In this document: in pieces, positions 17,923 to 25,524 of the stretch
Layout of the letters: each line of letters begins with the position of its first letter
Numbering within the stretch: position 1 is the stretch's first letter
Source: Rhodospirillaceae bacterium UBA4468
Lineage (GTDB): Bacteria > Pseudomonadota > Alphaproteobacteria > Rhodospirillales > Casp-alpha2
NCBI GenBank assembly: GCA_002389385.1
Contig: DGOK01000102.1
Location: forward strand, 28,464-92,463
Direction: 5' to 3'
DNA length: 64,000 nt
Program-made: the position numbers and the translations under genes
Notes under the pieces: model-generated
The model's input: only the letters and a program-made list of their open reading frames with translations
The model's database searches: none
What the model was told of the DNA's origin: nothing

Positions 17923-19848
17923 CTAGGCCCTGACAGGTGAGCTTAATTCGCTTTCGCGGCCAAGTGCGGTCATCACAGTCTCGACAATGTCCTTTGCAGA
18001 CAACTTTGCCATCTCGATCTGTTTTTCTGGCTTGTCTTGATCAAAGAATTCATCAGGCATCATCATCGCACGAACTTTAAGGCCATCTTCAAGTAAGCCA
18101 TCGTTCGCCATGTATGTCAGCACGTGCGAGCCAAAGCCCCCAACAGCGCCCTCTTCTATTGTGACCAGTACTTCATGATTTTGCGCAAGATCACGGATCA
18201 TTCCAACATCCAATGGCTTGGCAAAGCGAGCGTCCGCAACCGTTGTGGAAATACCCATGGTCGCCAATTCTTCAGCCGCTTTAAGCGCGTTCTGAAGCGG
18301 ACTACCATAGCTTAAGATTGCAACCGTCTTACCTTCACGAACGATACGTCCCTTGCCAATTTCAAGAACCTCACCACGCTCGGGTAGCTCAATACCAACG
18401 CCTTCGCCACGTGGATAACGGAACGCGGATGGACGATCATCAATGCTGGCCGCCGTACGCGTCATATGCATCAATTCAAGTTCATCAGCAGCCGCCATCA
18501 CAACAAAATTTGGCAGCGTGGTTAGATAGGCAATATCGAATGCACCACAGTGCGTTGACCCGTCAGCGCCAACATATCCTGCACGGTCAATCGCAAAGCG
18601 AACTGGCAAGGACTGGATCGCTACATCATGTACAATCTGGTCATAGGCACGCTGGAGGAATGTCGAATAGATTGCACAGAACGGCTTATAACCTTCTGTT
18701 GCGAGACCGGCGGCAAACGTCACGCCGTGTTGCTCTGCAATACCGACGTCATAGCTCCGTTCAGGATAGACATCGCCAAACTTGTCGATACCAGTACCCG
18801 ATGGCATCGCTGCTGTGACCGCAACAACTTTGTCATCAATCCGTGCTTCTTCGATCAGGCCTTTTGCAAAGACATTGGTATAGCTCGGAGCGTTCGGTGT
18901 TGATTTTTGCTGCTCCCCTGTCACCACATCGAATTTTGACACACCGTGATATTTGTCAGCAGATTCTTCGGCTGGCTTATATCCATGTCCCTTTTCAGTG
19001 ACAATGTGGAGCAGCACCGGACCGTCTTCGGGGTCGTCACGCAAGTTCTTCAATACCGGAATCAAGTGATCCATATTGTGGCCGTCAATCGGACCAACAT
19101 AATAGAAACCAAGTTCTTCGAATAATGTGCCGCCGGTCACCATGCCGCGTGCATATTCTTCTGCACGCGCTGCAACGGTTTCGATTTGGCGAGGTAATTT
19201 CTTGGATACGTTCTTCGCCATATGACGTGCCGAACGATAGATCTTGGATGAAATCAAGCGTGATAGATACGCTGACAACGCACCGACGGGCGGTGCAATC
19301 GACATGTCATTGTCATTCAACACAACGATCAAACGTGCATCCATTGACCCTGCATTGTTCATCGCCTCATAGGCCATGCCCGCAGTCATCGCACCATCAC
19401 CAATCACGGCAATAACATTGTTCTTTTTACCAGATAGTTTGCTGGCAACAGCCATACCGAGACCTGAAGAGATCGACGTTGACGAGTGCGCTGCGCCGAA
19501 GGGGTCGTATTCACTTTCGCTACGCTTAGTGAAACCTGAGATGCCGCCACCCTGGCGCAACGTCAGCATTTCTTCCCGGCGACCCGTTAAGATTTTGTGC
19601 GGATAGCACTGATGGCCCACGTCCCAGATGAGACGATCATCTGGTGTATTAAAGACGTGATGAATACCCACCGTTAATTCGACAACACCAAGTGACGCAC
19701 CTAAATGCCCGCCTGTAATTGAGACGTTCCGCACCGTATCGCGACGCAATTCATCAGCGAGCTGGCGGAGTTCCTTATCTGACAAATCACGTGTATCTGC
19801 AGGATACTTAATTTTGTCCAGAAGAGGTGTTTCGTTAAAATCGTCCAA
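17923..19848 (-). CDS. dxs: 1-deoxy-D-xylulose-5-phosphate synthase
   Basis: DXS condenses pyruvate with glyceraldehyde-3-phosphate using thiamine diphosphate, the first step of the non-mevalonate isoprenoid pathway. The 641-residue protein has the family order: WDVGHQCYPHKILTGR, the ThDP/Mg motif GDGAMTAGMAYEAMNNAG, the PIDGHN segment and the transketolase-type GIAEQHGVTFAAG segment with the catalytic Glu. The start is a TTG at 19848 (MDDFNETPLLDKI) with AGGA upstream; no better in-frame ATG precedes the conserved TPLLDKI. It lies downstream of ispA, which uses the same pathway's products, and just upstream of tlyA. Confidence 0.97.
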   Translation of the reverse strand: MDDFNETPLLDKIKYPADTRDLSDKELRQLADELRRDTVRNVSITGGHLGASLGVVELTVGIHHVFNTPDDRLIWDVGHQCYPHKILTGRREEMLTLRQGGGISGFTKRSESEYDPFGAAHSSTSISSGLGMAVASKLSGKKNNVIAVIGDGAMTAGMAYEAMNNAGSMDARLIVVLNDNDMSIAPPVGALSAYLSRLISSKIYRSARHMAKNVSKKLPRQIETVAARAEEYARGMVTGGTLFEELGFYYVGPIDGHNMDHLIPVLKNLRDDPEDGPVLLHIVTEKGHGYKPAEESADKYHGVSKFDVVTGEQQKSTPNAPSYTNVFAKGLIEEARIDDKVVAVTAAMPSGTGIDKFGDVYPERSYDVGIAEQHGVTFAAGLATEGYKPFCAIYSTFLQRAYDQIVHDVAIQSLPVRFAIDRAGYVGADGSTHCGAFDIAYLTTLPNFVVMAAADELELMHMTRTAASIDDRPSAFRYPRGEGVGIELPERGEVLEIGKGRIVREGKTVAILSYGSPLQNALKAAEELATMGISTTVADARFAKPLDVGMIRDLAQNHEVLVTIEEGAVGGFGSHVLTYMANDGLLEDGLKVRAMMMPDEFFDQDKPEKQIEMAKLSAKDIVETVMTALGRESELSSPVRA

Positions 19849-19940
19849 CGGATAGTTTCCTATTCAATCGTCTTCTAAGCCATATATTTGGCCGTTTTAT
19901 TCTTAATGCCTGCATCCATAAAATGCATAGATACCATGGG

Positions 19941-19972
19941 TTATCGTGATTATTTGCTTCGAGTCACGATAA
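19941..19972. repeat. Perfect 9-bp inverted repeat over the ispA stop codon
   Basis: TTATCGTGA at 19941-19949 and its exact complement TCACGATAA at 19964-19972 are separated by 14 bases that contain the ispA stop codon. In the mRNA sense a 9-bp hairpin would form across the end of ispA. No T tract follows on the minus strand, so it is not a classic intrinsic terminator. It could be a processing or attenuation structure between ispA and dxs. Confidence 0.5.
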
Positions 19973-20843
19973 AATTCGCAAGTTCTTTTAAATGCTCGCC
20001 TTTTTCGCCAAACATTTCAAGGTGGCTCGCGGCTTGATCTGCCAACAAGTGGGCTTGTTCGCGCGCGCGCTCAACCCCTAAAAGCGATACAAACGTCGCT
20101 TTACCCGCCGCTTCGTCCTTACCTGTCGCTTTTCCGACTTCTTCAGCGTCGCCTTCAACATCAAGCAAGTCATCCGCAATTTGAAATGCCAAACCAACGT
20201 CATGCGCATAATGATTGAGCGATTGGCGTGCCTGTTTTGAGGCATTCCCCAAAATCCCGCCAAAGTCACAACTAACAGCGATCAACGCGCCTGTCTTCAT
20301 GCGCTGCAAGCGGGTGATCTCGGGAATATCCAGATTCAAATCAGCCTGCTCGGCAACCAGATCCAGCATCTGACCACCAACCATACCGTGATCACCAGAT
20401 GCCTTGGCCAACGCGAGACATAAATCAGCTCGAATTTTTGCATTCTCATGGGTTAGCGGATCAGCAAGAACTTCGAATGCTTTCGTGAGCAACCCGTCAC
20501 CAGCAAGAATGGCTGTCGCTTCATCGAATGCCTTATGCACTGTCGGGCGCCCACGCCGGAGGTCGTCGTCATCCATGGCTGGTAGATCATCATGAACAAG
20601 CGAATAACAATGGATCATTTCAAGCGCGCAAGCGGCACGATATGCGCAACTTTCTGAAACACCGAACAATGCCGCAGACTGTGTAACTAAAAATGGTCGA
20701 ATACGCTTACCACCATCCAATGACGCATAGCGCATGGCATCAACGACACGTGCCTCGGGGTTGTCCGTCTTAGGTAGCAACCGGTCCAGGACTATTTCAA
20801 CATTTTCAGCACACGCAGAAAGTGCAGATTTAAGATCGCTCAT
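19950..20843 (-). CDS. ispA: Farnesyl/geranyl diphosphate synthase
   Basis: This prenyltransferase joins isopentenyl diphosphate to allylic diphosphates to give C10-C15 isoprenoid precursors. The 297-residue protein has both aspartate-rich motifs: DDLPAMDDDDLRRGRP, and the second motif in FQIADDLLDVEGD. The GGKRIRPFL segment is also typical. I chose the ATG at 20843 (MSDLKSAL) with AAAGGA upstream; a longer frame overlaps the xseB coding region and adds unrelated residues. It lies ten bases downstream of xseB and about 100 bases upstream of dxs, the usual alphaproteobacterial order. Confidence 0.96.
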   Translation of the reverse strand: MSDLKSALSACAENVEIVLDRLLPKTDNPEARVVDAMRYASLDGGKRIRPFLVTQSAALFGVSESCAYRAACALEMIHCYSLVHDDLPAMDDDDLRRGRPTVHKAFDEATAILAGDGLLTKAFEVLADPLTHENAKIRADLCLALAKASGDHGMVGGQMLDLVAEQADLNLDIPEITRLQRMKTGALIAVSCDFGGILGNASKQARQSLNHYAHDVGLAFQIADDLLDVEGDAEEVGKATGKDEAAGKATFVSLLGVERAREQAHLLADQAASHLEMFGEKGEHLKELANFIVTRSK

Positions 20844-20853
20844 CAGTCGTCCT

Positions 20854-21123
20854 TTAGGCGTCGTCGAGGGGTTCAGTGTGTGGCGTACCATTCGCATCGA
20901 CGACAATTTTGTCGATCCGCGCTTCAGCTTCTTTAAGCTTGGCTTCACAGTGCTTTTTCAGAAACACGCCACGCGTATAGCCGTTAATTGACGTATCAAG
21001 ATCACCGTCACCTGTCTCAAGATCACGGACGATGTTCTCGAGTTCTGCGAGCGCAGATTCGAAGCTCATCGCAGCAATATCGTCTGAGATTTGCGGCTGT
21101 TCTGTCGTCTTGTCTTTGGCCAT
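20854..21123 (-). CDS. xseB: Exodeoxyribonuclease VII small subunit
   Basis: XseB is the small subunit of exonuclease VII, which degrades single-stranded DNA to oligonucleotides; the large subunit XseA is not in this window. The 89-residue protein shows the family pattern: SFESALAELENIVRDLETGD, then a long helix with the Y-x-RGVFLKKHCEAKLKEAE segment. I chose the ATG at 21123 (MAKDKTTE) with GAGGTGG upstream. It is the usual partner of ispA in this operon. Confidence 0.94.
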   Translation of the reverse strand: MAKDKTTEQPQISDDIAAMSFESALAELENIVRDLETGDGDLDTSINGYTRGVFLKKHCEAKLKEAEARIDKIVVDANGTPHTEPLDDA

Positions 21124-21193
21124 AAGGACCACCTCAATACTACAAATCTAAAAGGCGTGCAGTCTATGCTCCACGCACCTTTGGGGCAAGCTG

Positions 21194-22123
21194 TCAGTGC
21201 TCCATAAGGGATTTTACGTGTTCGACGACGCTATCACGCAACGCATCCAGATCGTAACCGCCCTCAAGCATGGAAACCACGCGGCCATCACAGACTTCGT
21301 CAGCCAAGTCGAGCAACTCGTCCGTTACCCAGCGATAATCCTCAGTTTCCAACTCAAGTTGTGCCAACGGATCGTTTTTGTGCGCATCAAATCCAGCTGA
21401 GATAATCAGTAATTCTGGCTGAAATGCTCGGATTGCAGGGATCATGACTTCTTTGTAGCCGCGCCGGAATTCGGCCGATCCCGCACCGGGGGCCAGCGGC
21501 ACATTGCAAACATTGTTAAAAGCACCCTTCTCCGAACGTGAACCTGTTCCAGGATACGCCGGGAACTGATGCGACGAGGCATAGAACATGCCTTCGACCG
21601 CTTCAAAGCTATGTTGCGTGCCGTTGCCATGATGCACATCGAAATCAAGAACACAGACCCGGTCCATGCCGTGCTTGGCCCGCGCATGAAATGCAGCGGC
21701 GGCAGCTGAATTAAACAAACAGAACCCCATCGCTTGAGAAGATTCGGCATGATGCCCAGGTGGGCGCACTGCGCAAAATGCGTTCTGTGCCTGTTTTGCG
21801 ACGACAGCATCGACAGCAGCAATCCCCGCCCCCGCGGCCCGTTGTGTGGCTTCGCCTGACTTTGTCGACATCACGGTATCCGGATCAAGACGCACACGTC
21901 CCTCGCTCGGCACGCTGTCCATGATCATATCGACGTATTCAGCATCGTGGACCAATTTGACCTGAGCAAGATCAACAATCGGGGCTTCATGGCGTTCAAG
22001 GTGCTTAAAAGCATCATCCTCAAGACCTGCCATCACGGCACGCAAGCGGTCTGGACGTTCAGGATGATACTCACCTGGGTCGTGTTCGATGCACGCCGGG
22101 TGTGAATACATAAATGTGGTCAT
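21194..22123 (-). CDS. Histone deacetylase family (class II-like) deacylase
   Basis: This is a zinc-dependent deacetylase of the arginase/deacetylase superfamily. Bacterial members act on acetylated polyamines, acetoin-related compounds or acetyl-lysine. The 309-residue protein keeps the catalytic features: RPPGHHA with the paired His, LDFDVHHGNGTQ with the Asp and His zinc ligands, SAGFDAH with the second Asp, and the LEGGYD loop. Length matches single-domain bacterial members. It lies about 70 bases upstream of xseB on the same strand, as in many alphaproteobacteria. The natural substrate cannot be inferred. Confidence 0.93.
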   Translation of the reverse strand: MTTFMYSHPACIEHDPGEYHPERPDRLRAVMAGLEDDAFKHLERHEAPIVDLAQVKLVHDAEYVDMIMDSVPSEGRVRLDPDTVMSTKSGEATQRAAGAGIAAVDAVVAKQAQNAFCAVRPPGHHAESSQAMGFCLFNSAAAAAFHARAKHGMDRVCVLDFDVHHGNGTQHSFEAVEGMFYASSHQFPAYPGTGSRSEKGAFNNVCNVPLAPGAGSAEFRRGYKEVMIPAIRAFQPELLIISAGFDAHKNDPLAQLELETEDYRWVTDELLDLADEVCDGRVVSMLEGGYDLDALRDSVVEHVKSLMEH

Positions 22124-22142
22124 AGAGCCCCCTATTTGGGTG

Positions 22143-23456
22143 TTATTGAGGTGCCGTCAGTTCGCGCAAATAGTCGATTAAGTCGTTTAACTCGGCGGCA
22201 TCCGTAACCCGTTGCACTGGCATTTTAGTGCCCGGCAACATCTTATCAGGACCTTCGTCGAATAGGCGGAAAATACTTTTCTCGTCCCATTCAAAATCTA
22301 CGTCGGTTAAAGCTGATGAATAACGGTATCCTTTAACCGAGCCTGCTTTGCGACCAAACAATGCACCAAAGTGCGGGCCAGACCTTGAAGGCCCCTCCGC
22401 GTTGAGTGCATGGCAATTCGCGCATTTAGTATAGATTTTTGCCCCCGGGTGATCGCTTTCCAGCCATGGTTGAGGTTCAGCGCCAATGCGTGCCATCAAA
22501 CCGATCCGATCGCCCGTTTCCATATGCCATACCCGCGCCTGCTCGTCTGAGCTGGCCGAGACCGCAAACCGTCCATCTGGCGTGAATTTTACCGACCAGG
22601 CAATTCGTTCATGCGCCGAAACTTCATTGATCGGCTTTCCGGTCTCGAGGTTCCATTCAACAATGTACCCGTCTTTACCAGAGGTCAGCGCATGCGTGCC
22701 ATCGGGTGAGAATGATACGTCATAGACCTGACTATCGCGCACATCGATTTTTTGCAGTTCTTTTTGCGTTTCCAAATCCCAAAGCCGAATCGACTTATCG
22801 ATACTGGCCGATAGCAACTGATTGCCATCAGGTGAAACACTTAATGCGGTAATTCCCATCAAGTGGCCTTCGATTTTACCACGTGCATCACCCGTTTTAA
22901 CGTCCCAAAGCTCAATCGTCGGATGATGCCCACCACTGACCAGCATCTTCCCCTCATCAAAGAACCGAACCGCATTAACCGGACTTTTGGCCGTTAATGA
23001 CTGGGTTTCTTTGCCTGTCTCCAAATCCCAGACCTTAATACTTCTATCCCAGGCGCCCGTCGCAGCCATCTTGCCATTTTTTGAAAAAGTCGACGTCATC
23101 ACTTTATGTTTATGGCCACTCAACCGATGTATCGGCTGGAAAGTATCCATATCCCAAAGAAAAGCCGTAAAATCGTCACTGGTGGTCAGCGCACGCTTGC
23201 CTGAAGGGCCGAACGTAACGCTCGTCACGGGGCCTTCATGATGATCAAGGACGGCAATTTCGGTCTGATCGCCAAAGCTCCAAACCCTTGCTGTATAATC
23301 AAAACTGCCGGTAATAACGCGCGAGCCATCAGGAGAGACATCAACGCTTCGCACCATGCCGCCATGACCAATGAAATCAGCCTGCACCACCGGCATAGAA
23401 AGCATTAAACCTGCAACAACGAGGGAGGCACCAACACGCATCTTCATAAGGTGCAT
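22143..23456 (-). CDS. Periplasmic WD40 beta-propeller fused to class I cytochrome c
   Basis: The 437-residue protein starts with a signal peptide (start ATG 23456, AAGGTG six bases upstream; hydrophobic segment ending SMPVVQADF). About seven WD40 units follow, with repeated S-PDG and WD-type closings such as DKSIRLWDL. The last 100 residues form a class I cytochrome c with a single CANCH heme site, a GPHFGALFGRKAG segment and a distal Met in GTKMP. The GYRYSS and FLWDE-like segments match mono-heme c2-like domains. It would act as a soluble periplasmic electron carrier carrying a protein-interaction propeller; the partner is unknown. It lies downstream of the TetR gene on the same strand. 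Confidence 0.92.
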   Translation of the reverse strand: MHLMKMRVGASLVVAGLMLSMPVVQADFIGHGGMVRSVDVSPDGSRVITGSFDYTARVWSFGDQTEIAVLDHHEGPVTSVTFGPSGKRALTTSDDFTAFLWDMDTFQPIHRLSGHKHKVMTSTFSKNGKMAATGAWDRSIKVWDLETGKETQSLTAKSPVNAVRFFDEGKMLVSGGHHPTIELWDVKTGDARGKIEGHLMGITALSVSPDGNQLLSASIDKSIRLWDLETQKELQKIDVRDSQVYDVSFSPDGTHALTSGKDGYIVEWNLETGKPINEVSAHERIAWSVKFTPDGRFAVSASSDEQARVWHMETGDRIGLMARIGAEPQPWLESDHPGAKIYTKCANCHALNAEGPSRSGPHFGALFGRKAGSVKGYRYSSALTDVDFEWDEKSIFRLFDEGPDKMLPGTKMPVQRVTDAAELNDLIDYLRELTAPQ

Positions 23457-23509
23457 TTTGGACACCTTATGAAAAAATTCAATAGGGATTCATGTAGGGT
23501 TATTGAAAT

Positions 23510-24154
23510 CTAGATATGGCGATGTTGGCGTAAAAATGCCTGCACGATGTCACGGGCATGCTGAGTGACCTCATCTTCATCCGTATTATCATGCAGGGCC
23601 AATAGACACCGGGTATATAAATCACCGCGCAGCATGGCAAAGAACAATTCAGCAGAAGCCGTTGCGTTGCTGAAATCTAGCTCAGACTGACCATGAATGG
23701 ATTCAAGGTATACCGCCAAACGATCACAAGCCTTACGCGGGCCCGATCTATAAAATGCTGATGCGAGCTCAGGGAAACGAACACATACCGCTAAAATCGT
23801 TCTATAAAGCGTGATGCTTTCTGGGGCCAGAACCATCCGTAAAAAGGACGATGCGGTATCAAACAGAACGATCTCGGGGTCTTCCGTTCTATTTGACGTT
23901 ACGCCATCACGTCCCGTCAGGGCCTGGCACTTACCGTGGATAATGGCTTCAAATAACGCGTCCTTAGCACCAAAATGACTGTAAACCGTTTGCTTTGAGA
24001 CACCGGCTTCACTGGCGATCTGATCCATGCTGGCGGCACCATATCCAGATGCCATAAAAACACGTGCCGCTGCCTTGATAATAGCGTCCCGCTTGGCTGC
24101 AGATGCGGGCGTCAAATCATCTGCGGGTTTTGTATTAAATGTTCGCTGATTCAT
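23510..24154 (-). CDS. TetR/AcrR-family repressor, probable regulator of the adjacent RND pump
   Basis: The 214-residue protein has an N-terminal TetR helix-turn-helix (residues about 15-60, AAARVFMASGYGAASMDQIA then GVSKQTVYSHFGAKDALF) and a divergent helical ligand domain. I chose the ATG at 24154 (MNQRTFNT); upstream residues of the longer frame read into the promoter region. It is divergent from the MFP-RND operon, and a perfect 19-base palindrome lies in the 212-base gap. That is the standard layout of pump repressors such as AcrR or TtgR, so it probably represses both itself and the pump until a toxic ligand binds. Confidence 0.93.
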   Translation of the reverse strand: MNQRTFNTKPADDLTPASAAKRDAIIKAAARVFMASGYGAASMDQIASEAGVSKQTVYSHFGAKDALFEAIIHGKCQALTGRDGVTSNRTEDPEIVLFDTASSFLRMVLAPESITLYRTILAVCVRFPELASAFYRSGPRKACDRLAVYLESIHGQSELDFSNATASAELFFAMLRGDLYTRCLLALHDNTDEDEVTQHARDIVQAFLRQHRHI

Positions 24155-24229
24155 GGATGCTGTTATCAATTTAATGTTATGTCCAAAACACAAATTCTCT
24201 TTGCGTCATAAGTTAAACTATATTACACA

Positions 24230-24248
24230 AGACTGGACCGTCCAGTCT
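24230..24248. promoter_or_regulatory. Perfect palindrome, likely TetR operator
   Basis: The sequence AGACTGGACcGTCCAGTCT has two exact 9-base arms around one central base. It lies 76 bases from the tetR ATG and 118 bases from the MFP ATG. Size and composition fit operators of AcrR/TtgR-type repressors. The assignment to the adjacent TetR protein is inferred from position. Confidence 0.8.
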
Positions 24249-24366
24249 AATTTTATTTAAGCGTGAACTTATGATTGTTTCGGCTCGTAAACAACTCAAC
24301 TGCACATACAACTAATTGCCTTTGGGTTATGCTATTTTGCACGGTTAACGCTCTCTTGGGATCATA

Positions 24367-25524
24367 ATGATGACGTTTAATTTTCGAATATTCAGTGCGA
24401 CACTGCTTGGCGTATTTGTTGCCACTTCAGCAATTGCACAAGAGACACCAAAAGATGCGGCCCCGGCAAAACGCCCTGCGACACAAGTTGGTGCTGACAT
24501 TGTTCGGACCGAGCCTCTTAGCCAAACGGTGCCCGTCATTGGCAGGTTTGTCCCCAACCAAGCGGGACAGGTTGCTGCACGCGTTGCAGGTGCCGTTGAT
24601 CATTTCCTCGTAGAAGTTGGCGACCAGGTTGATCAAGGCGACCAGATCGCAATTCTTGTTTCGAAAACGTATATTTGGGAACGGAATCGCCGCAATGCCG
24701 AAGTATCCAATGCCAAGGCCCGACTGGCCACCAGTCGCTCCAAGTTGCAACTCCTCGATCAAGAGATGAAACGGTTACAGGGCTTGAAAAATTCTCCTGC
24801 ATTCTCTCCGGCAAGATTGAATGACAAACAGCAGGAAAATGTCAGCGCCAAAAGTGAAGTCAGCGAGTCGCAGGCCATGCTCATGGCCGCCGAGGCTGAA
24901 TTGCAGTTGGGTGAAATCGCACTTGCAAATACAGTTATTCGTGCGCCCTATGCAGGCGTCATTATTGACCGCCACACCGAAGCTGGCTCCTATGTCCGTG
25001 AAGGCGACCCAATAGTCACGATGCTTGATCACAACAACCTTGAGATCGAAGCCGACGTACCTGCCAACCGTATTTCTGGCCTTGAAGCTGGACGTGTTCT
25101 TGATGCAAACATGGCTGGGGGCACAAACTTAAGGGCCATCGTCCGTGCTGTGATTCCAGATGAGAATTCACGGACACGTACCCGCCGCGTTCGTTTCACA
25201 TCAGCCTTTGAAGGCGAGACCATGTCGACGGCGGCAAACCAAACCGTCACCGTTCTTGTCCCTGCTGGCGAAATTCGAGACGTTTTAACTGTTCATAAAG
25301 ACGCCATTCTTAACCGGGGCGGCGCGCAACTTGTTGTCCTGATTGACGATGGCAAAGCTACTTTTCGCCCGGTCAAATTGGGTCAGGCATTCGGTCAGCG
25401 CTTTGTTGTTTTAGACGGTCTTGTCGAAGGTGATGAAGTCGTCATTCGTGGCAACGAAAGATTACGTCCCGGCCAAGACATCACAAGCGGTACGCCAACG
25501 AAGCCAAAGGAAAACCCATCATGA
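24367..25524 (+). CDS. RND efflux periplasmic adaptor (membrane fusion protein)
   Basis: This 385-residue protein links an inner-membrane RND pump to an outer-membrane channel. It starts with a signal peptide (MMTFNFRIFSATLLGV ... AIAQE). It then has the lipoyl-like half-motifs GQVAARVAGAVDHF and VIRAPYAGVIIDRH, with a coiled-coil hairpin between them at about residues 105-180. The barrel and membrane-proximal domains follow, including VPAGEIRDVLTVHKDAIL. There is no lipobox. Its TGA overlaps the ATG of the RND gene by four bases, so the two are translationally coupled. Expression is probably controlled by the divergent TetR protein. No outer-membrane factor gene is adjacent. Confidence 0.94.
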   Translation: MMTFNFRIFSATLLGVFVATSAIAQETPKDAAPAKRPATQVGADIVRTEPLSQTVPVIGRFVPNQAGQVAARVAGAVDHFLVEVGDQVDQGDQIAILVSKTYIWERNRRNAEVSNAKARLATSRSKLQLLDQEMKRLQGLKNSPAFSPARLNDKQQENVSAKSEVSESQAMLMAAEAELQLGEIALANTVIRAPYAGVIIDRHTEAGSYVREGDPIVTMLDHNNLEIEADVPANRISGLEAGRVLDANMAGGTNLRAIVRAVIPDENSRTRTRRVRFTSAFEGETMSTAANQTVTVLVPAGEIRDVLTVHKDAILNRGGAQLVVLIDDGKATFRPVKLGQAFGQRFVVLDGLVEGDEVVIRGNERLRPGQDITSGTPTKPKENPS

